Shown piece by piece: positions 51,716 to 61,405 of a stretch of 64,000 nt of DNA (the first letter of the stretch is position 1; every line of letters begins with the position of its first letter). The notes under the pieces were generated by a model. The model saw nothing but the letters and a program-made list of their open reading frames with translations, ran no database searches and had not been told where the DNA came from. This DNA is from JABMQB01 sp963677475. GTDB taxonomy: Bacteria > Bacteroidota > Bacteroidia > Bacteroidales > Prolixibacteraceae. The DNA is taken from the NCBI GenBank assembly GCA_963677475.2, contig CAXXQD010000018.1, positions 186,001-250,000 of the forward strand, in the 5' to 3' direction. The position numbers and the translations under genes are program-made.

Positions 51716-51767
51716 TTCACAAATAGCGCAAATTTTTCATAGAGATTATGAAAATCAAATTGAAATT

Positions 51768-51795
51768 CCCCATCAGAGGATGGGGCTTTTCTTTT
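51768..51795 (+). terminator. Rho-independent terminator
   Basis: CCCCATC pairs with GATGGGG around AGAG, followed by CTTTTCTTTT. It ends the hypothetical exported protein gene. Confidence 0.7.
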
Positions 51796-51867
51796 GATAT
51801 AAGTTGTGAATTAACAAAAATAAACTCAATCGGTTGAGGAGCCGTAGAGCCTGAATTTCAATTTTAT

Positions 51868-51892
51868 GCCCTGTATCACTCAGATACGGGGC
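51868..51892. repeat. Hairpin in the leader region of the LytS operon
   Basis: GCCCTGTATC and GATACGGGGC form a 10-bp stem (one G-T pair) around ACTCA. No T-run follows; it could be a leader or regulatory structure. Confidence 0.45.
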
Positions 51893-51901
51893 TATTCAAT
51901 T

Positions 51902-51931
51902 AACGACCAAAAAGTACCGGCAAACGACAAA
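51902..51931. promoter_or_regulatory. Candidate LytTR operator: two AACGAC direct repeats 21 bp apart
   Basis: AACGACCAA (51902) and AACGACAAA (51923) recur at exactly 21 bp, two helical turns. Read on the other strand both contain CGTT with a purine two bases on, the core of LytTR sites, which are 9-bp direct repeats spaced by 12 bp. A LytTR regulator is encoded at the end of the adjacent operon, so autoregulation is plausible. Confidence 0.5.
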
Positions 51932-52032
51932 ATTTAGCCTGTTAAAGGGCTGTATTGCCCTATTAATTAGATGTAATAAGGCCAATTTTGGGCTTCTGGT
52001 ATTTTACGGGCAGCGAATATATTTTATCTTTA

Positions 52033-53106
52033 ATGAAATATAATATTCAGACGGCAACTAAATTGTTTAAAATCTTAAATAACCGAATCTTATTCCATAT
52101 TCTTTTCTGGTTATCCTATGTCCTTTTTTTTGGGATGGTTTATGGAAAATACGGAAATAATTATGGATGGTATTTATTAGAGACAACTTGCATGTTGCCT
52201 TTTATAATGTTTGCCACATACATGACTATTTATGTTTACCTGCCATTTTATATAAGGAAACGAAGGATAATTCCTGCTTTGTTCTTGCTGTTTTTGACCT
52301 TGTTTATTGCAACATTGGGCGAACGGGTATTTATCAGGACCCTTAATTCCCTGGAAGTAACTTTTGATTCAATGTTCGATGTGGCATATGTCTATTTATT
52401 GCTTGAAACCAGCCTTATGGTGGGAAGTGCCATTGCCATAAAAATGACAAAAAAATGGTTTGAACAACAAAATGAAAAACACGAAGCAGAAAAGAAAAAT
52501 TTGTTGAACGAATTGAACCAGTTGAAAGCACAATTGCAGCCACATTTTTTGTTCAATACCTTGAATAATTTATACACGCTTTCGTTAGAGAAATCATCGA
52601 AAACTTCGGAAGGGATAGCTAAAATTGCGGATTTATTACGTTCTGTTTTATACGAGTGCAACGATGCCGAAATTGATTTAGAGAAAGAAATTTCGTTAAT
52701 TACGAATTTTATTGAGCTTGAAAAAATGCGCTATAACAATCGGTTAATTGTTGATTTCGAGGTGAATGGCGATGTTGAAAGTTACCGCATTGCACCGATG
52801 CTTTTGTTTACCTTTGTAGAAAATTGTTTTAAGCATGGAAGCAGCAAAGATTCTGGTAATCCGTGGATAAAAATAGTTTTAACCGTGGGCAATGGGGACA
52901 TAGAGTTTAAAGCTCATAATAGCATTCCGAAGAAAAATCCGGATACCACAGAAGAGGTTATCACAAATATAAAAGAAGGAATCGGATTGTCGAATGTGAA
53001 ACGAAGGTTGAAACTATTATATCCAGGAAGAAACAAGCTAATTTTTAAAGAAGGGCATGAATCTTTTTTAGCTGTGCTTAGAATTCAACATGCCAGGCAT
53101 GAGTAA
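52033..53106 (+). CDS. LytS-family sensor histidine kinase (first of three)
   Basis: 357 residues from the ATG at 52033; a TTG at 51988 is in frame but unlikely. About four membrane helices (residues 15-145) lead to a HisKA_7TM-less, LytS-type kinase domain. The phospho-acceptor block LKAQLQPHFLFNTLNNLYTL contains H171. The ATPase N box is FVENCFKHGSS, and the G box GIGLSNVKRRLKLLYPG is intact. It should phosphorylate the LytTR regulator encoded three genes on. The next kinase gene overlaps its end by 17 bp. Confidence 0.88.
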   Translation: MKYNIQTATKLFKILNNRILFHILFWLSYVLFFGMVYGKYGNNYGWYLLETTCMLPFIMFATYMTIYVYLPFYIRKRRIIPALFLLFLTLFIATLGERVFIRTLNSLEVTFDSMFDVAYVYLLLETSLMVGSAIAIKMTKKWFEQQNEKHEAEKKNLLNELNQLKAQLQPHFLFNTLNNLYTLSLEKSSKTSEGIAKIADLLRSVLYECNDAEIDLEKEISLITNFIELEKMRYNNRLIVDFEVNGDVESYRIAPMLLFTFVENCFKHGSSKDSGNPWIKIVLTVGNGDIEFKAHNSIPKKNPDTTEEVITNIKEGIGLSNVKRRLKLLYPGRNKLIFKEGHESFLAVLRIQHARHE

Positions 53107-54160
53107 GTTTCTATTTTATACTGATTTTAAGTACAGGGCTTCAAGGCATCTATTCTTTTTTTTGACCACTGTATTGCTCTTTACCCTGTTTTTATTTAAT
53201 CAGAAGCACGAACATGGTTTGTTTCAAACCTTTTTAATGGTTTTAACCAATGCTTTTTTCTTTTTCGGATATGCATATATAACCATCTTCGGGCTAATCC
53301 CCGAATTGCTCCTAAAAAATAGGATTTTTTGGTTTATTCTTTTATTTGCCCTTGTTGGTGTTGGGCTTTCGGTTATTAAGCTTTTATTTTCCGATTTTAT
53401 ATTTTATGCCTCGCTTTCACCTGAAAATATTGAAAGAACAGGGCACATCAACCTGAGGTTTATTTTGGTTAACACTAAAGATATGTCCTTTATTGTGGCA
53501 TTGTTTTGTGTGGCAAAATATGCCAAAGATTATTTGCGCGATGATAATTTAAGAAGAAAATTAAAAAGTCAGTACCTCGAGGCGCAAAACAAACTTTTAC
53601 AAGCGCAATTTGATTCGCATTTCTTGTTTAACACCATAAATAACCTATATGCACTTTCGTTGCTTGACCCGGAAAAGACTTTAATGGTAATTGCCCGGAT
53701 AAAAACAATGATGTCGTTTATTATCGACGAAAGCCAAAAAAAATATGTAAATATTAACGAAGAACTTGAACTTTTAGACAATTACATCAAATTAGAACAA
53801 CTTCGATATGGCGACAGACTTGAAGTGGAGTTTATCATCGAAGGAGATTATACAAATGTGAAAATTCCACCAATGGTACTCTTTGTTTTGGTCGAGAACT
53901 GCTTTAAACACGGGAGTAGCCTTGATGCAGGCAAGCCATGGATTAAGTTGCTTCTTACACAAAAAAAAGGCAAAGTTCATTTTACCACTGAGAATAGCAA
54001 ACCTAAAGGGTTCAAAAAAGGAATTGCCTCCGAAAATAACGGTTCTAGTTTGAGCAACCTGAAAACAAGGCTCGGTTTGCTGTATGGAGACGATTATTTT
54101 TTTCATACAAAATGCCTCGATGACAGCTTTATTGCGCAACTAAAAATTAAAAGTATCTAG
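53090..54160 (+). CDS. LytS-family sensor histidine kinase (second of three)
   Basis: 356 residues; the ATG at 53090 overlaps the preceding gene by 17 bp, and an ATG at 53099 is also possible. Four membrane helices (about 20-145) precede the kinase domain. Phospho-acceptor block LLQAQFDSHFLFNTINNLYAL contains H177; the usual Pro before His is Ser. The N box VENCFKHGSS and the SLSNLKTRLGLLYG block are kept, so it is probably active. It is immediately followed (0 bp) by the third, degenerate homologue. Confidence 0.87.
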   Translation: MPGMSKFLFYTDFKYRASRHLFFFLTTVLLFTLFLFNQKHEHGLFQTFLMVLTNAFFFFGYAYITIFGLIPELLLKNRIFWFILLFALVGVGLSVIKLLFSDFIFYASLSPENIERTGHINLRFILVNTKDMSFIVALFCVAKYAKDYLRDDNLRRKLKSQYLEAQNKLLQAQFDSHFLFNTINNLYALSLLDPEKTLMVIARIKTMMSFIIDESQKKYVNINEELELLDNYIKLEQLRYGDRLEVEFIIEGDYTNVKIPPMVLFVLVENCFKHGSSLDAGKPWIKLLLTQKKGKVHFTTENSKPKGFKKGIASENNGSSLSNLKTRLGLLYGDDYFFHTKCLDDSFIAQLKIKSI

Positions 54161-55198
54161 ATGCAATTAATGGGTAAACATATTCCTATTAAACTCATTA
54201 TCTTCCATTTTTTGTTTTGGGCGGCGTGGATTTTGTGTTTTACCGCGATTCAAAGCCTGGGAAAAGGGATTGCCGAAATGAATGTTTGGATAGCTTATTA
54301 TTTAATAACATTACCCATTTTTATCGCGCACACCTATTTGGTTGCCTATTGGTTAGTCCCGAAATTCTTTTTTAAACGCGACTTTCTTCGCTTTATCCTT
54401 GCTATTATTAGCTTCTTGTTTTTTTTCTCAATTCTTGAATTGATAGTAAGTAATGAATTGGTATTTAAGCTTTTTGATCCGTTAAAGGTTTTTGATCCTG
54501 GGTATCTTAACGTGAAAAATATTTTTGCAAGTGGTGTGGGCAACCATTACATAATACTGGTTTTTATAGCCATTAGGGCAATTAAATCATGGCATGGGGC
54601 AAAAAACCAAAAAGAAGAGCTTGCACTTCAAACCTTAGAAACAGAATTAGAAATATTCAGGTTTCAATTAAGGCCAAAATTTGTTCATTCGTTGATCGAG
54701 GAACTCGAAAAAATGGCTAAAAAGAAATCGGAACATACCCCGGAAATGATCGTTAAAATCTCTGACTTTCTCAATAGCTTGTTTTACGAAGCGAATGCCG
54801 AATTAATTCCGATTAAAACGGAAATAAAACTGATTAAAGATTTTATTGACATTCAGGAATTGGCGATTGGGAATAGGCTTAGGTCAACCTTGGTGGTAAA
54901 TGGAGAAATTATGCTTTCTGTTATCCCACCATTGCTGATTTTTCCGTTTCTGAATATTGCTTTTCGCGAAATACATAATAATACTAATGAATTTGAAACA
55001 ACCTTGGTCATAAAAATAGAAAAGAAATACATTTTATTTTCGTTCACGGTATGGAGCGAAACTGATTTTACCCTAAAAAATGACTCAAATATTGAGTTGA
55101 CAAAAAAACGATTAGAATACAATTACAATGGAAAACACCGGATAATAGAAAACGAAGATGCAAACTTCAGGGAAGTAAGTATTGAAATATTTAAATAG
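54161..55198 (+). CDS. Degenerate LytS-type kinase homologue (predicted pseudokinase)
   Basis: 345 residues with four membrane helices and clear overall homology to its two upstream neighbours. The phospho-acceptor block reads FQLRPKFVHSLIEEL: the His is Lys (K173). The N box is FLNIAFREI, lacking the Asn and the GSS; the G-box region is NIELTKKRLEYNYNG. With both catalytic sites lost it cannot autophosphorylate. It is in frame and full length, so it is conserved as a regulatory subunit rather than a decaying pseudogene; it may heterodimerise with the active kinases. It starts directly after the second kinase stop. Confidence 0.82.
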   Translation: MQLMGKHIPIKLIIFHFLFWAAWILCFTAIQSLGKGIAEMNVWIAYYLITLPIFIAHTYLVAYWLVPKFFFKRDFLRFILAIISFLFFFSILELIVSNELVFKLFDPLKVFDPGYLNVKNIFASGVGNHYIILVFIAIRAIKSWHGAKNQKEELALQTLETELEIFRFQLRPKFVHSLIEELEKMAKKKSEHTPEMIVKISDFLNSLFYEANAELIPIKTEIKLIKDFIDIQELAIGNRLRSTLVVNGEIMLSVIPPLLIFPFLNIAFREIHNNTNEFETTLVIKIEKKYILFSFTVWSETDFTLKNDSNIELTKKRLEYNYNGKHRIIENEDANFREVSIEIFK

Positions 55199-55271
55199 CT
55201 GGAGTAATTTATGAGAAGAAAACGCTACATATAAAAAAGCCAGTAAACAACAAATAAGAAAACGATTAACT

Positions 55272-56003
55272 ATGAAAACGAAATGTCTCATTGTCGATGA
55301 CGAACCTCTTGCGCGTGACCTGATGCGAAGCCATGTTCAAAAACTCGAAAATTTTGAAATAGCTGATGAGTGTGGGGATGCAATGAAAGCTTTACAAATA
55401 CTGCGCGAGAAAAAAATTGACCTTATTTTTATGGATATTCAAATGCCTCAAATTACTGGTATTGAATTTCTTAAAACACTTAAACACCCACCCAAAGTTA
55501 TAATTACGACCGCCTATCGTGAATATGCCCTTGATGGGTTTGAACTTGATGTGGTCGATTATTTGCTTAAGCCCATCACCTTCGAACGGTTTTTAAAGGC
55601 TATTAATAAATACTATATGGTTATCCCTGGCGATTCATCTGTTATTTCTTCGGGAAACCAGGGAATTGCTTCGGAGGAAGCATTCATTTATGTTAAAGAG
55701 AACAAAAAGGTTGTGAAGGTTTTGTTAAACGAAATCCTTTATATTGAAGGGCTTAGTGAATACATCCAGATTTATACCGAGAAACGAAAAATTGTTACAA
55801 AAACAAGTATGACTTACATGATGGAAAAATTACCAAGCGATGATTTTATGCGCATTCATAAGTCATTTATTGTTTCTTTAAGGAAAATTGAAGCATTTAC
55901 GGCTTCCAGTATCGAGGTTCCGGGCAAAGAATTGCCAATTGGCAGAAGTTATAAGAATGCTGTTCTCGGAAGCCTTAATTTAAAAGGAGTTGTAAGCAAT
56001 TAA
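55272..56003 (+). CDS. LytTR-family response regulator
   Basis: 243 residues. The receiver domain (about 1-120) has the acidic pair D9/D10, phospho-acceptor D55 in MDIQMP, a Thr in ITTAYRE and K100 in DYLLKPI. The LytTR DNA-binding domain (about 135-235) includes IYVKENKKVVKVLLNEILYIEG, IVTKTSMTYM and MRIHKSFIVSL. It is the only regulator behind three kinase homologues, so their signals converge on it. The direct repeats at 51902-51931 are its candidate site. Confidence 0.93.
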   Translation: MKTKCLIVDDEPLARDLMRSHVQKLENFEIADECGDAMKALQILREKKIDLIFMDIQMPQITGIEFLKTLKHPPKVIITTAYREYALDGFELDVVDYLLKPITFERFLKAINKYYMVIPGDSSVISSGNQGIASEEAFIYVKENKKVVKVLLNEILYIEGLSEYIQIYTEKRKIVTKTSMTYMMEKLPSDDFMRIHKSFIVSLRKIEAFTASSIEVPGKELPIGRSYKNAVLGSLNLKGVVSN

Positions 56004-56308
56004 AATTTAATTATAAATCCCTTTTGCTTCTTTTTGGAGGGCAGAAAGGATTTATATTAAATTATTTATGTTATTTCTGAATTAATCAATTGCCTTATAT
56101 CTTAGCTTGCATAAAGTATAAAAGTGATATTTTTTCTTTTTATGAGCATTTTAGAATGACGTTCCTTTTAAGAAACTATGTTCAATTTAATGAAATAAAA
56201 AATTAATACTTTCAGTTCTGTTTTCCGTTGAATAATTTGTAAATTAGTTGGCAGGTTTTTGCCTGATAGTGTAATTGTTACTTCTAATTTCCTTTAAGTC
56301 TGCTATTT
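56004..56308. other. Intergenic region before the giant T9SS protein gene
   Basis: An imperfect hairpin (ATAAATCCCTTTTGC with GCAGAAAGGATTTAT, 56013-56054) follows the LytTR gene without a T-run. The rest is AT-rich and probably holds the promoter of the next gene. No gene seen. Confidence 0.5.
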
Positions 56309-59300
56309 ATGAATTATTCTGTGCCCTTGTTAACTTCTTTCTATTCTATCCGAATTCGATTAATTATTGCATTGTTTAGTCTTTTTATTTTTTTTCTAAA
56401 TCCATTTCTTGGGTTTGGGAAGAATCCTTTCGTAACTGAAATAAGTAAGGATTGGAACAACATTGAGGAACCCGGTTTTGGCCATGCTATGCTTGGTACA
56501 CCGATTACCGATATTTGGATTAATGAGTTTCATTATGATAATGACGGAGGCGATACAGGCGAATTTGTCGAAGTAGCCGGGCCTGCAGGTACTAAACTTG
56601 ATCAATGTGCAATCATACACTATAATGGTTCCGATGGGGGAATTACGTTTACCATAAATTTAAGCGGTACTATTCCCGATGAAGGGAATGGGTATGGGGC
56701 ACTTTCATTTTCACATTTCGGATTTCAGAATAGCACCGAAGGAATTGCATTAGTAAACAACGTATCTGAGGTATTGGAATTTATTAGCTATGAAGGAGTA
56801 TTTACTGCAACAGAAGGTGCTGCAAATGGCATGCTTTCATCAGATGTTGGTGTTTCTGAAACAGGGAGTACGTTGATTGGATATTCCATACAAAAAACTG
56901 GTATAGTCTGTGATCCGGATAATTTTTCCTGGACTGATCCTTCACAAAGCTCCCCGGGATTATTAAATACAAATCAAGGATTCCCTGACCTGCCATCAGT
57001 AAGTTTGAGCCAGACCGATTTATCCATAGAAGAAAATGGTGGAACCGATACAATAATCGCTCATCTTAGCCATATCGCCTGCGATGATGTTACGATAAAC
57101 CTGGAAGTAAATGCTGCAAGCACTGCTTCGGGAACTGATTTTGGGATTTCCTCTTTAACTATTGGCATTCAGACGGGAGATACAATTGGAATGGTTGCTT
57201 TATACTCCATTGATGATATCGATGAAGAAGGGAATGAAGAAGTGGTAATTGACATCGCCAGTGTTGTAAATGGGTTAGAAGATGGGGCGCAACAAATAGC
57301 ATGTACAATTTTGGATGACGATGTGATTATTCCCGAACCGGAAATACTTATTAGCGGACCTTCAAAGGAAATCACAAGCGCGGATAGTGTGACATATATC
57401 GTTTCGTACACAAATGTGTCTTCGGTAACCCTTGATAGCACAGACATCTTTATAAATAGTAGTGGGACAGCAGTTGGAGAATATCATATCAATGTTTTGT
57501 CAGATACCAGCCGGTCAATCGTAATTTCCAATATCACTGGCGATGGTACTTTGGGTATTTCCGTTGCAGCAGGAAGTGCCCAAAATTCCAATGGGGATTT
57601 ATGCCCGGAAGCGGGCCCGAGCGAAACATTTATTGTGGATAATACAGCTCCTGATATAGATTGTTTGGATATGGAAGTACATTTAAACTCTAACGGCAAT
57701 GCATCAATAAGGGTAGATGATTTGGATAATGGAACATCCGATTTAAATGGTTTGGCAAATTTGTATGTAAGCAAAACAGATTTTCAATGTAGCGATATAT
57801 CCAATAATTCAGGAATATCTGAAATATGGATCAACGAATTCCATTACGATAACGTAAGTGGCGATGTGGGTGAGTTTGTTGAACTTGCCGGAACAGCAGG
57901 GATTGACCTTTCGGATTATGAAATATTATTGTACAACGGTGGCGATTCAGAAGAATATGGAAGTATTACTTTGTCTGGAGTATTGCCCGATGAAGGAAAT
58001 GGTTTTGGTGCATTGAGTTTTGAAAAAGTATTGCAAAATGGTCCCGATGCCATTGCCTTGGTTAAAGGAGGTAAAGTGATTGAATTTATTAGTTATGAAG
58101 GAACAATTACAGCAACAGACGGAATAGCTTCGGGGCAAACTTCCGTTGATATTGGTGTTGCAGAGGATGGTTCAACGCCAGTAGGGTTTTCTCTCCAAAA
58201 AGAGGGAAATGGTTCTTCTGCCAGGGATTTTATATGGAAGTCTCCTTCGGCTGCCAGCCTAGGCCAAATTAACGATGGTCAGTCCATATCGGCAAAAGTT
58301 GGAATGCCTGTGTACCTTATTGCAGAAGATGTTGCTGGAAATATAGATAGTTGCCTGGCTTTTGTGAATGTTTTGGATGTAACAGCACCTGAAATTGAAT
58401 GCAAAAATATTAATGCCTACCTCAATGCAGAAGGAAAGGTAACAATTGAACCCGAAAGCCTTGTTAGCCATGCAAGCGATGCCTGTGGACATGCATCGGT
58501 TAGTATTGGGGATACACTATTCGAATGCGATCAGATTACCCCAATTGAAGCACTCTGGATTAATGAGTTTCATTACGACAATGCATCGGACGATGTGAAT
58601 GAATTTGTTGAAATTGCGGGAACAGCTGGGCTTAGCCTGGATGGGTTTTATTTATTTTTATACAATGGGTCGAATGGTGAATTTTACGATAGTATTCAAG
58701 TTTCGGGAACGCTTCCAAACGAATCCAATGGTTATGGTGCATTGGCTTTCCCGATTGCCGATATCCAAAATGGTCCTGATGGAATTGCATTGGTCGATAA
58801 AAATAAATACATCGTTGATTTTATAAGTTACGAAGATGAACTTCTTGCCACTAATGGTCCTGCACTTGGACTGTATGCCGATAAAATATTGTGTATTGAA
58901 AGCTCATCGACACAAATTGGGTATTCATTGCAAAAAACAGGGAATGGCTCCAGATCAAATCAATTTAACTGGGATGGCCCGCTGGAGGATTCGCCCGGAT
59001 TGCTCAACGCAAACCAGCAAATTGAAATAACGGATTTTATTTCAATAACAGCTTATGCGGAGGATATTTATGGCAACGTTGATAGTTGTAGTTCAGAAGT
59101 AGTAATTAAGGATTCGGTTGCACCAACTCCGGTCTGCTTGGACATAATAGTGTATTTAGATGAAAATGGGGAAGCTGGCATTTATCCTTCGATGGTTGAT
59201 GGTGGATCGTTTGATAACTGCGAAATAAATAAATCGTGGTTAGATATAACAAAAATTACTTGCAATAATCTTGGGGAAATTACCGTGAATATGGCCACAG

Positions 59301-61015
59301 AAGATATTAGCGGAAATACTGCATTTTGTTCCTCCGATGTGGAAGTTTACGATACTTTGGCCCCTCAACTTCATTGCCATAATATTAAAGTAAACCTTTG
59401 GGAAAGCGGGGAACTTGTTTTAGGTAAGGAAAACCTGGCTGAAATGATAGAAGGAACAGCTGATAATTGTTCTTCATTGGAGAACCTGAACTTTTCCTAT
59501 TCAAATATATCTTTCGATTGCTCATATCTGAATAATCCGGATACGGTACGGATTGAAGTAATGGATGAATCTGGAAATATTGCAGTCTGTTTTTCACGAG
59601 TTGAATTGGATGATGACTATAAACCGGTGGTCAAGTGCAGCGATTTTACAGTGAACCTGGATTCTTCAGGGATTGCCCTTGTCTATTCTTCAGACCTTAT
59701 TTTAGAGGAAGAATCCTTTGATAATTGCGAAATCGTATCTATTGAATTAGATACAAATCGGTTTTCGTGCAACGATTTGGGCGAAAATAGTGTGAAAGTT
59801 TCCGTTTACGATGCTGTCGGGAATAAAGATTGGTGCCGATCAAAAGTTTGGGTTGTTGATAATATCCCTCCTGTTTTTCAGAATGTGGAAGATGTTATTG
59901 AAGTACTTGAGCCAGGAAATTGCTCCAAAATCCTTGATAATTATCCAAATATATTTGCTCCTGATGCATGTGAAGTTGTGTATTCCCAGTTAAATGGTTT
60001 GGGCACCGGAAGTGAATTTCCATTGGGTGCTACTTTGGAAACCTGGATAGCAGAAGATATAGCGGGGAATAAGGATACCCTTAATTTTACCGTGACTTTA
60101 ATATCTCCAAATGATCCGCCAACCTTAGAGCTTGATCCGGAAATTGTTGTTGCCGAAGATTCGTCTTTGGTGACTGTGCCAATTTCCGGGATAGGTACAG
60201 GTAGCGATTGCAAAGCGCAAAGGATTGTTTCCTTAACGGCATCAACCGATAATTCCGATTTGGTAAAAAGTGTGAAAATTGACTATTCATTTGGAAATCC
60301 AGAAGGTAATATAATCCTGCATATAGCGCCCGATAAAAGCGGAATAGCAAACATCTCAGTTCGAGTGAAAGACGACGGTGGGACGGACAATGGTGGGACG
60401 GATACTTCGGTCGAACAATTAAAAGTAACTGTTACCCCGGTAAACGATCCTCCAGTGTGTTTAAAACAATTGGCAGACCAGGTATCGTGCGCTTTTGATT
60501 TATTCCAAATAGAAATCCCGAATACCATTGGTGAAATGTTTTACGATGTAGATGATGAAAATATTTCCCTAAACGTATCTTTGGAAGATGGTTCGGCATT
60601 GCCTGATTGGGGAAATTTTGAAAACAACAAATTAACATTCAATCCGGGCATGACCGATACAGGGGTATATAGTTTAAAGGTAATTGCGACCGATTCTGGA
60701 GGATTAACAGCAAGTGACACCTTCAAATTGGAGGTTCAGCTATGCACTGATACAAAAGATTATTTAAATGGAATGAATAAAGTAACCATGTATCCTAACC
60801 CTGCCAAAGATAAGGTTACTCTTGAAATTATTGGAAAAAACGTATCAAACACTGAATTGCTTGTTTCAGATATCTTAGGAAACAGAGTACTTAAAAAGAT
60901 ATTTAAAAATACCAACAATGTCGAGTTCGATTTAGGTCACCAGGCTAGCGGATTGTATTTCGTGAAATTAAATATGGACGGAAAAGAAGTAGTGAAGAAA
61001 TTAATTTTAGATTGA
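56309..61015 (+). CDS. Giant secreted surface protein with three repeated modules and T9SS sorting domain
   Basis: 1568 residues with a signal/TM start (IIALFSLFIFFLNPFLGFG). Three copies of a roughly 150-170-residue module start near residues 68, 506 and 749, each opening with WINEFHYDN, then GEFVE(V/L)AG or NEFVEIAG and ISYE...ATxG; the fold resembles a lamin-tail-like beta sandwich. A Calx-beta-like segment (about 230-340), HYR-like repeats (about 900-1250; each has C..NVNL and DxxGN...C) and cadherin-like strands (about 1260-1480) follow. The end (MYPNPAKDKVTLEI...) is a type A T9SS signal. Probably a cell-surface or released adhesin; ligand unknown. Confidence 0.85.
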   Translation: MNYSVPLLTSFYSIRIRLIIALFSLFIFFLNPFLGFGKNPFVTEISKDWNNIEEPGFGHAMLGTPITDIWINEFHYDNDGGDTGEFVEVAGPAGTKLDQCAIIHYNGSDGGITFTINLSGTIPDEGNGYGALSFSHFGFQNSTEGIALVNNVSEVLEFISYEGVFTATEGAANGMLSSDVGVSETGSTLIGYSIQKTGIVCDPDNFSWTDPSQSSPGLLNTNQGFPDLPSVSLSQTDLSIEENGGTDTIIAHLSHIACDDVTINLEVNAASTASGTDFGISSLTIGIQTGDTIGMVALYSIDDIDEEGNEEVVIDIASVVNGLEDGAQQIACTILDDDVIIPEPEILISGPSKEITSADSVTYIVSYTNVSSVTLDSTDIFINSSGTAVGEYHINVLSDTSRSIVISNITGDGTLGISVAAGSAQNSNGDLCPEAGPSETFIVDNTAPDIDCLDMEVHLNSNGNASIRVDDLDNGTSDLNGLANLYVSKTDFQCSDISNNSGISEIWINEFHYDNVSGDVGEFVELAGTAGIDLSDYEILLYNGGDSEEYGSITLSGVLPDEGNGFGALSFEKVLQNGPDAIALVKGGKVIEFISYEGTITATDGIASGQTSVDIGVAEDGSTPVGFSLQKEGNGSSARDFIWKSPSAASLGQINDGQSISAKVGMPVYLIAEDVAGNIDSCLAFVNVLDVTAPEIECKNINAYLNAEGKVTIEPESLVSHASDACGHASVSIGDTLFECDQITPIEALWINEFHYDNASDDVNEFVEIAGTAGLSLDGFYLFLYNGSNGEFYDSIQVSGTLPNESNGYGALAFPIADIQNGPDGIALVDKNKYIVDFISYEDELLATNGPALGLYADKILCIESSSTQIGYSLQKTGNGSRSNQFNWDGPLEDSPGLLNANQQIEITDFISITAYAEDIYGNVDSCSSEVVIKDSVAPTPVCLDIIVYLDENGEAGIYPSMVDGGSFDNCEINKSWLDITKITCNNLGEITVNMATEDISGNTAFCSSDVEVYDTLAPQLHCHNIKVNLWESGELVLGKENLAEMIEGTADNCSSLENLNFSYSNISFDCSYLNNPDTVRIEVMDESGNIAVCFSRVELDDDYKPVVKCSDFTVNLDSSGIALVYSSDLILEEESFDNCEIVSIELDTNRFSCNDLGENSVKVSVYDAVGNKDWCRSKVWVVDNIPPVFQNVEDVIEVLEPGNCSKILDNYPNIFAPDACEVVYSQLNGLGTGSEFPLGATLETWIAEDIAGNKDTLNFTVTLISPNDPPTLELDPEIVVAEDSSLVTVPISGIGTGSDCKAQRIVSLTASTDNSDLVKSVKIDYSFGNPEGNIILHIAPDKSGIANISVRVKDDGGTDNGGTDTSVEQLKVTVTPVNDPPVCLKQLADQVSCAFDLFQIEIPNTIGEMFYDVDDENISLNVSLEDGSALPDWGNFENNKLTFNPGMTDTGVYSLKVIATDSGGLTASDTFKLEVQLCTDTKDYLNGMNKVTMYPNPAKDKVTLEIIGKNVSNTELLVSDILGNRVLKKIFKNTNNVEFDLGHQASGLYFVKLNMDGKEVVKKLILD

Positions 61016-61049
61016 AAATAGCGGGGATTAGTTTTAAGTCATATAAATT

Positions 61050-61081
61050 CCTCATGGCTTGCCACGAGGTTTTCTTTTATT
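61050..61081 (+). terminator. Terminator of the giant T9SS protein gene
   Basis: CCTCATGGC and GCCACGAGG pair (one A-C mismatch) around TT, followed by TTTTCTTTTATT. Confidence 0.6.
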
Positions 61082-61121
61082 CTCCCCTTGAAGGGGAGAT
61101 GTCTGTCGGTAGACTGACAGA
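61082..61121. repeat. Tandem hairpins CTCCCC/GGGGAG and TCTGTC/GACAGA
   Basis: Two adjacent short stems with loops of five and eight bases, next to a terminator. Similar paired hairpins are common between Bacteroidota genes; function unknown. Confidence 0.45.
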
Positions 61122-61405
61122 GGTAAATAAATAATTCTTTCAACGATAAAAAGTTGCATAATGACCTTTGCTATAACTTATGTTTGTCATAATGTTTTCA
61201 CATTTATATAACACCGATCTATTTGAATTATTAAGTTTTAAATTGTAACTTGATCGTCGAACGATAAAAGATTCATCAAATATTTTAGGTGGTAAACCTT
61301 TTTTATGGATGAATTGTTTTGGAATAACTAATGATTAACTCAGCGATGTACCAATATATTTTTTGGTCGATTTATTATTTATTATTCATTTAAAACAAAC
61401 ACACA

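Larger units (their letters stand above)
51716..52032. other. Intergenic region upstream of the LytS-type operon
   Basis: It holds the terminator of the preceding gene (51768-51795), a GCCCTGTATC/GATACGGGGC hairpin (51868-51892), the paired LytTR-like repeats (51902-51931), and an AGGGC/GCCCT hairpin (51946-51961). It is probably the promoter and leader of the sensor-kinase operon. Confidence 0.6.
61016..61405. other. Intergenic region with stacked hairpins
   Basis: After the giant gene come a terminator-like hairpin (61050-61081), CTCCCC/GGGGAG (61082-61098) and TCTGTC/GACAGA (61102-61121). The remaining 280 bp up to the tail-collar gene is AT-rich with no clear signal. Confidence 0.55.

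Noticed and set aside
54161..55198. Decaying pseudogene
   Set aside because: The reading frame is full length and starts exactly after its neighbour, so specific loss of catalytic residues is better explained as a pseudokinase.
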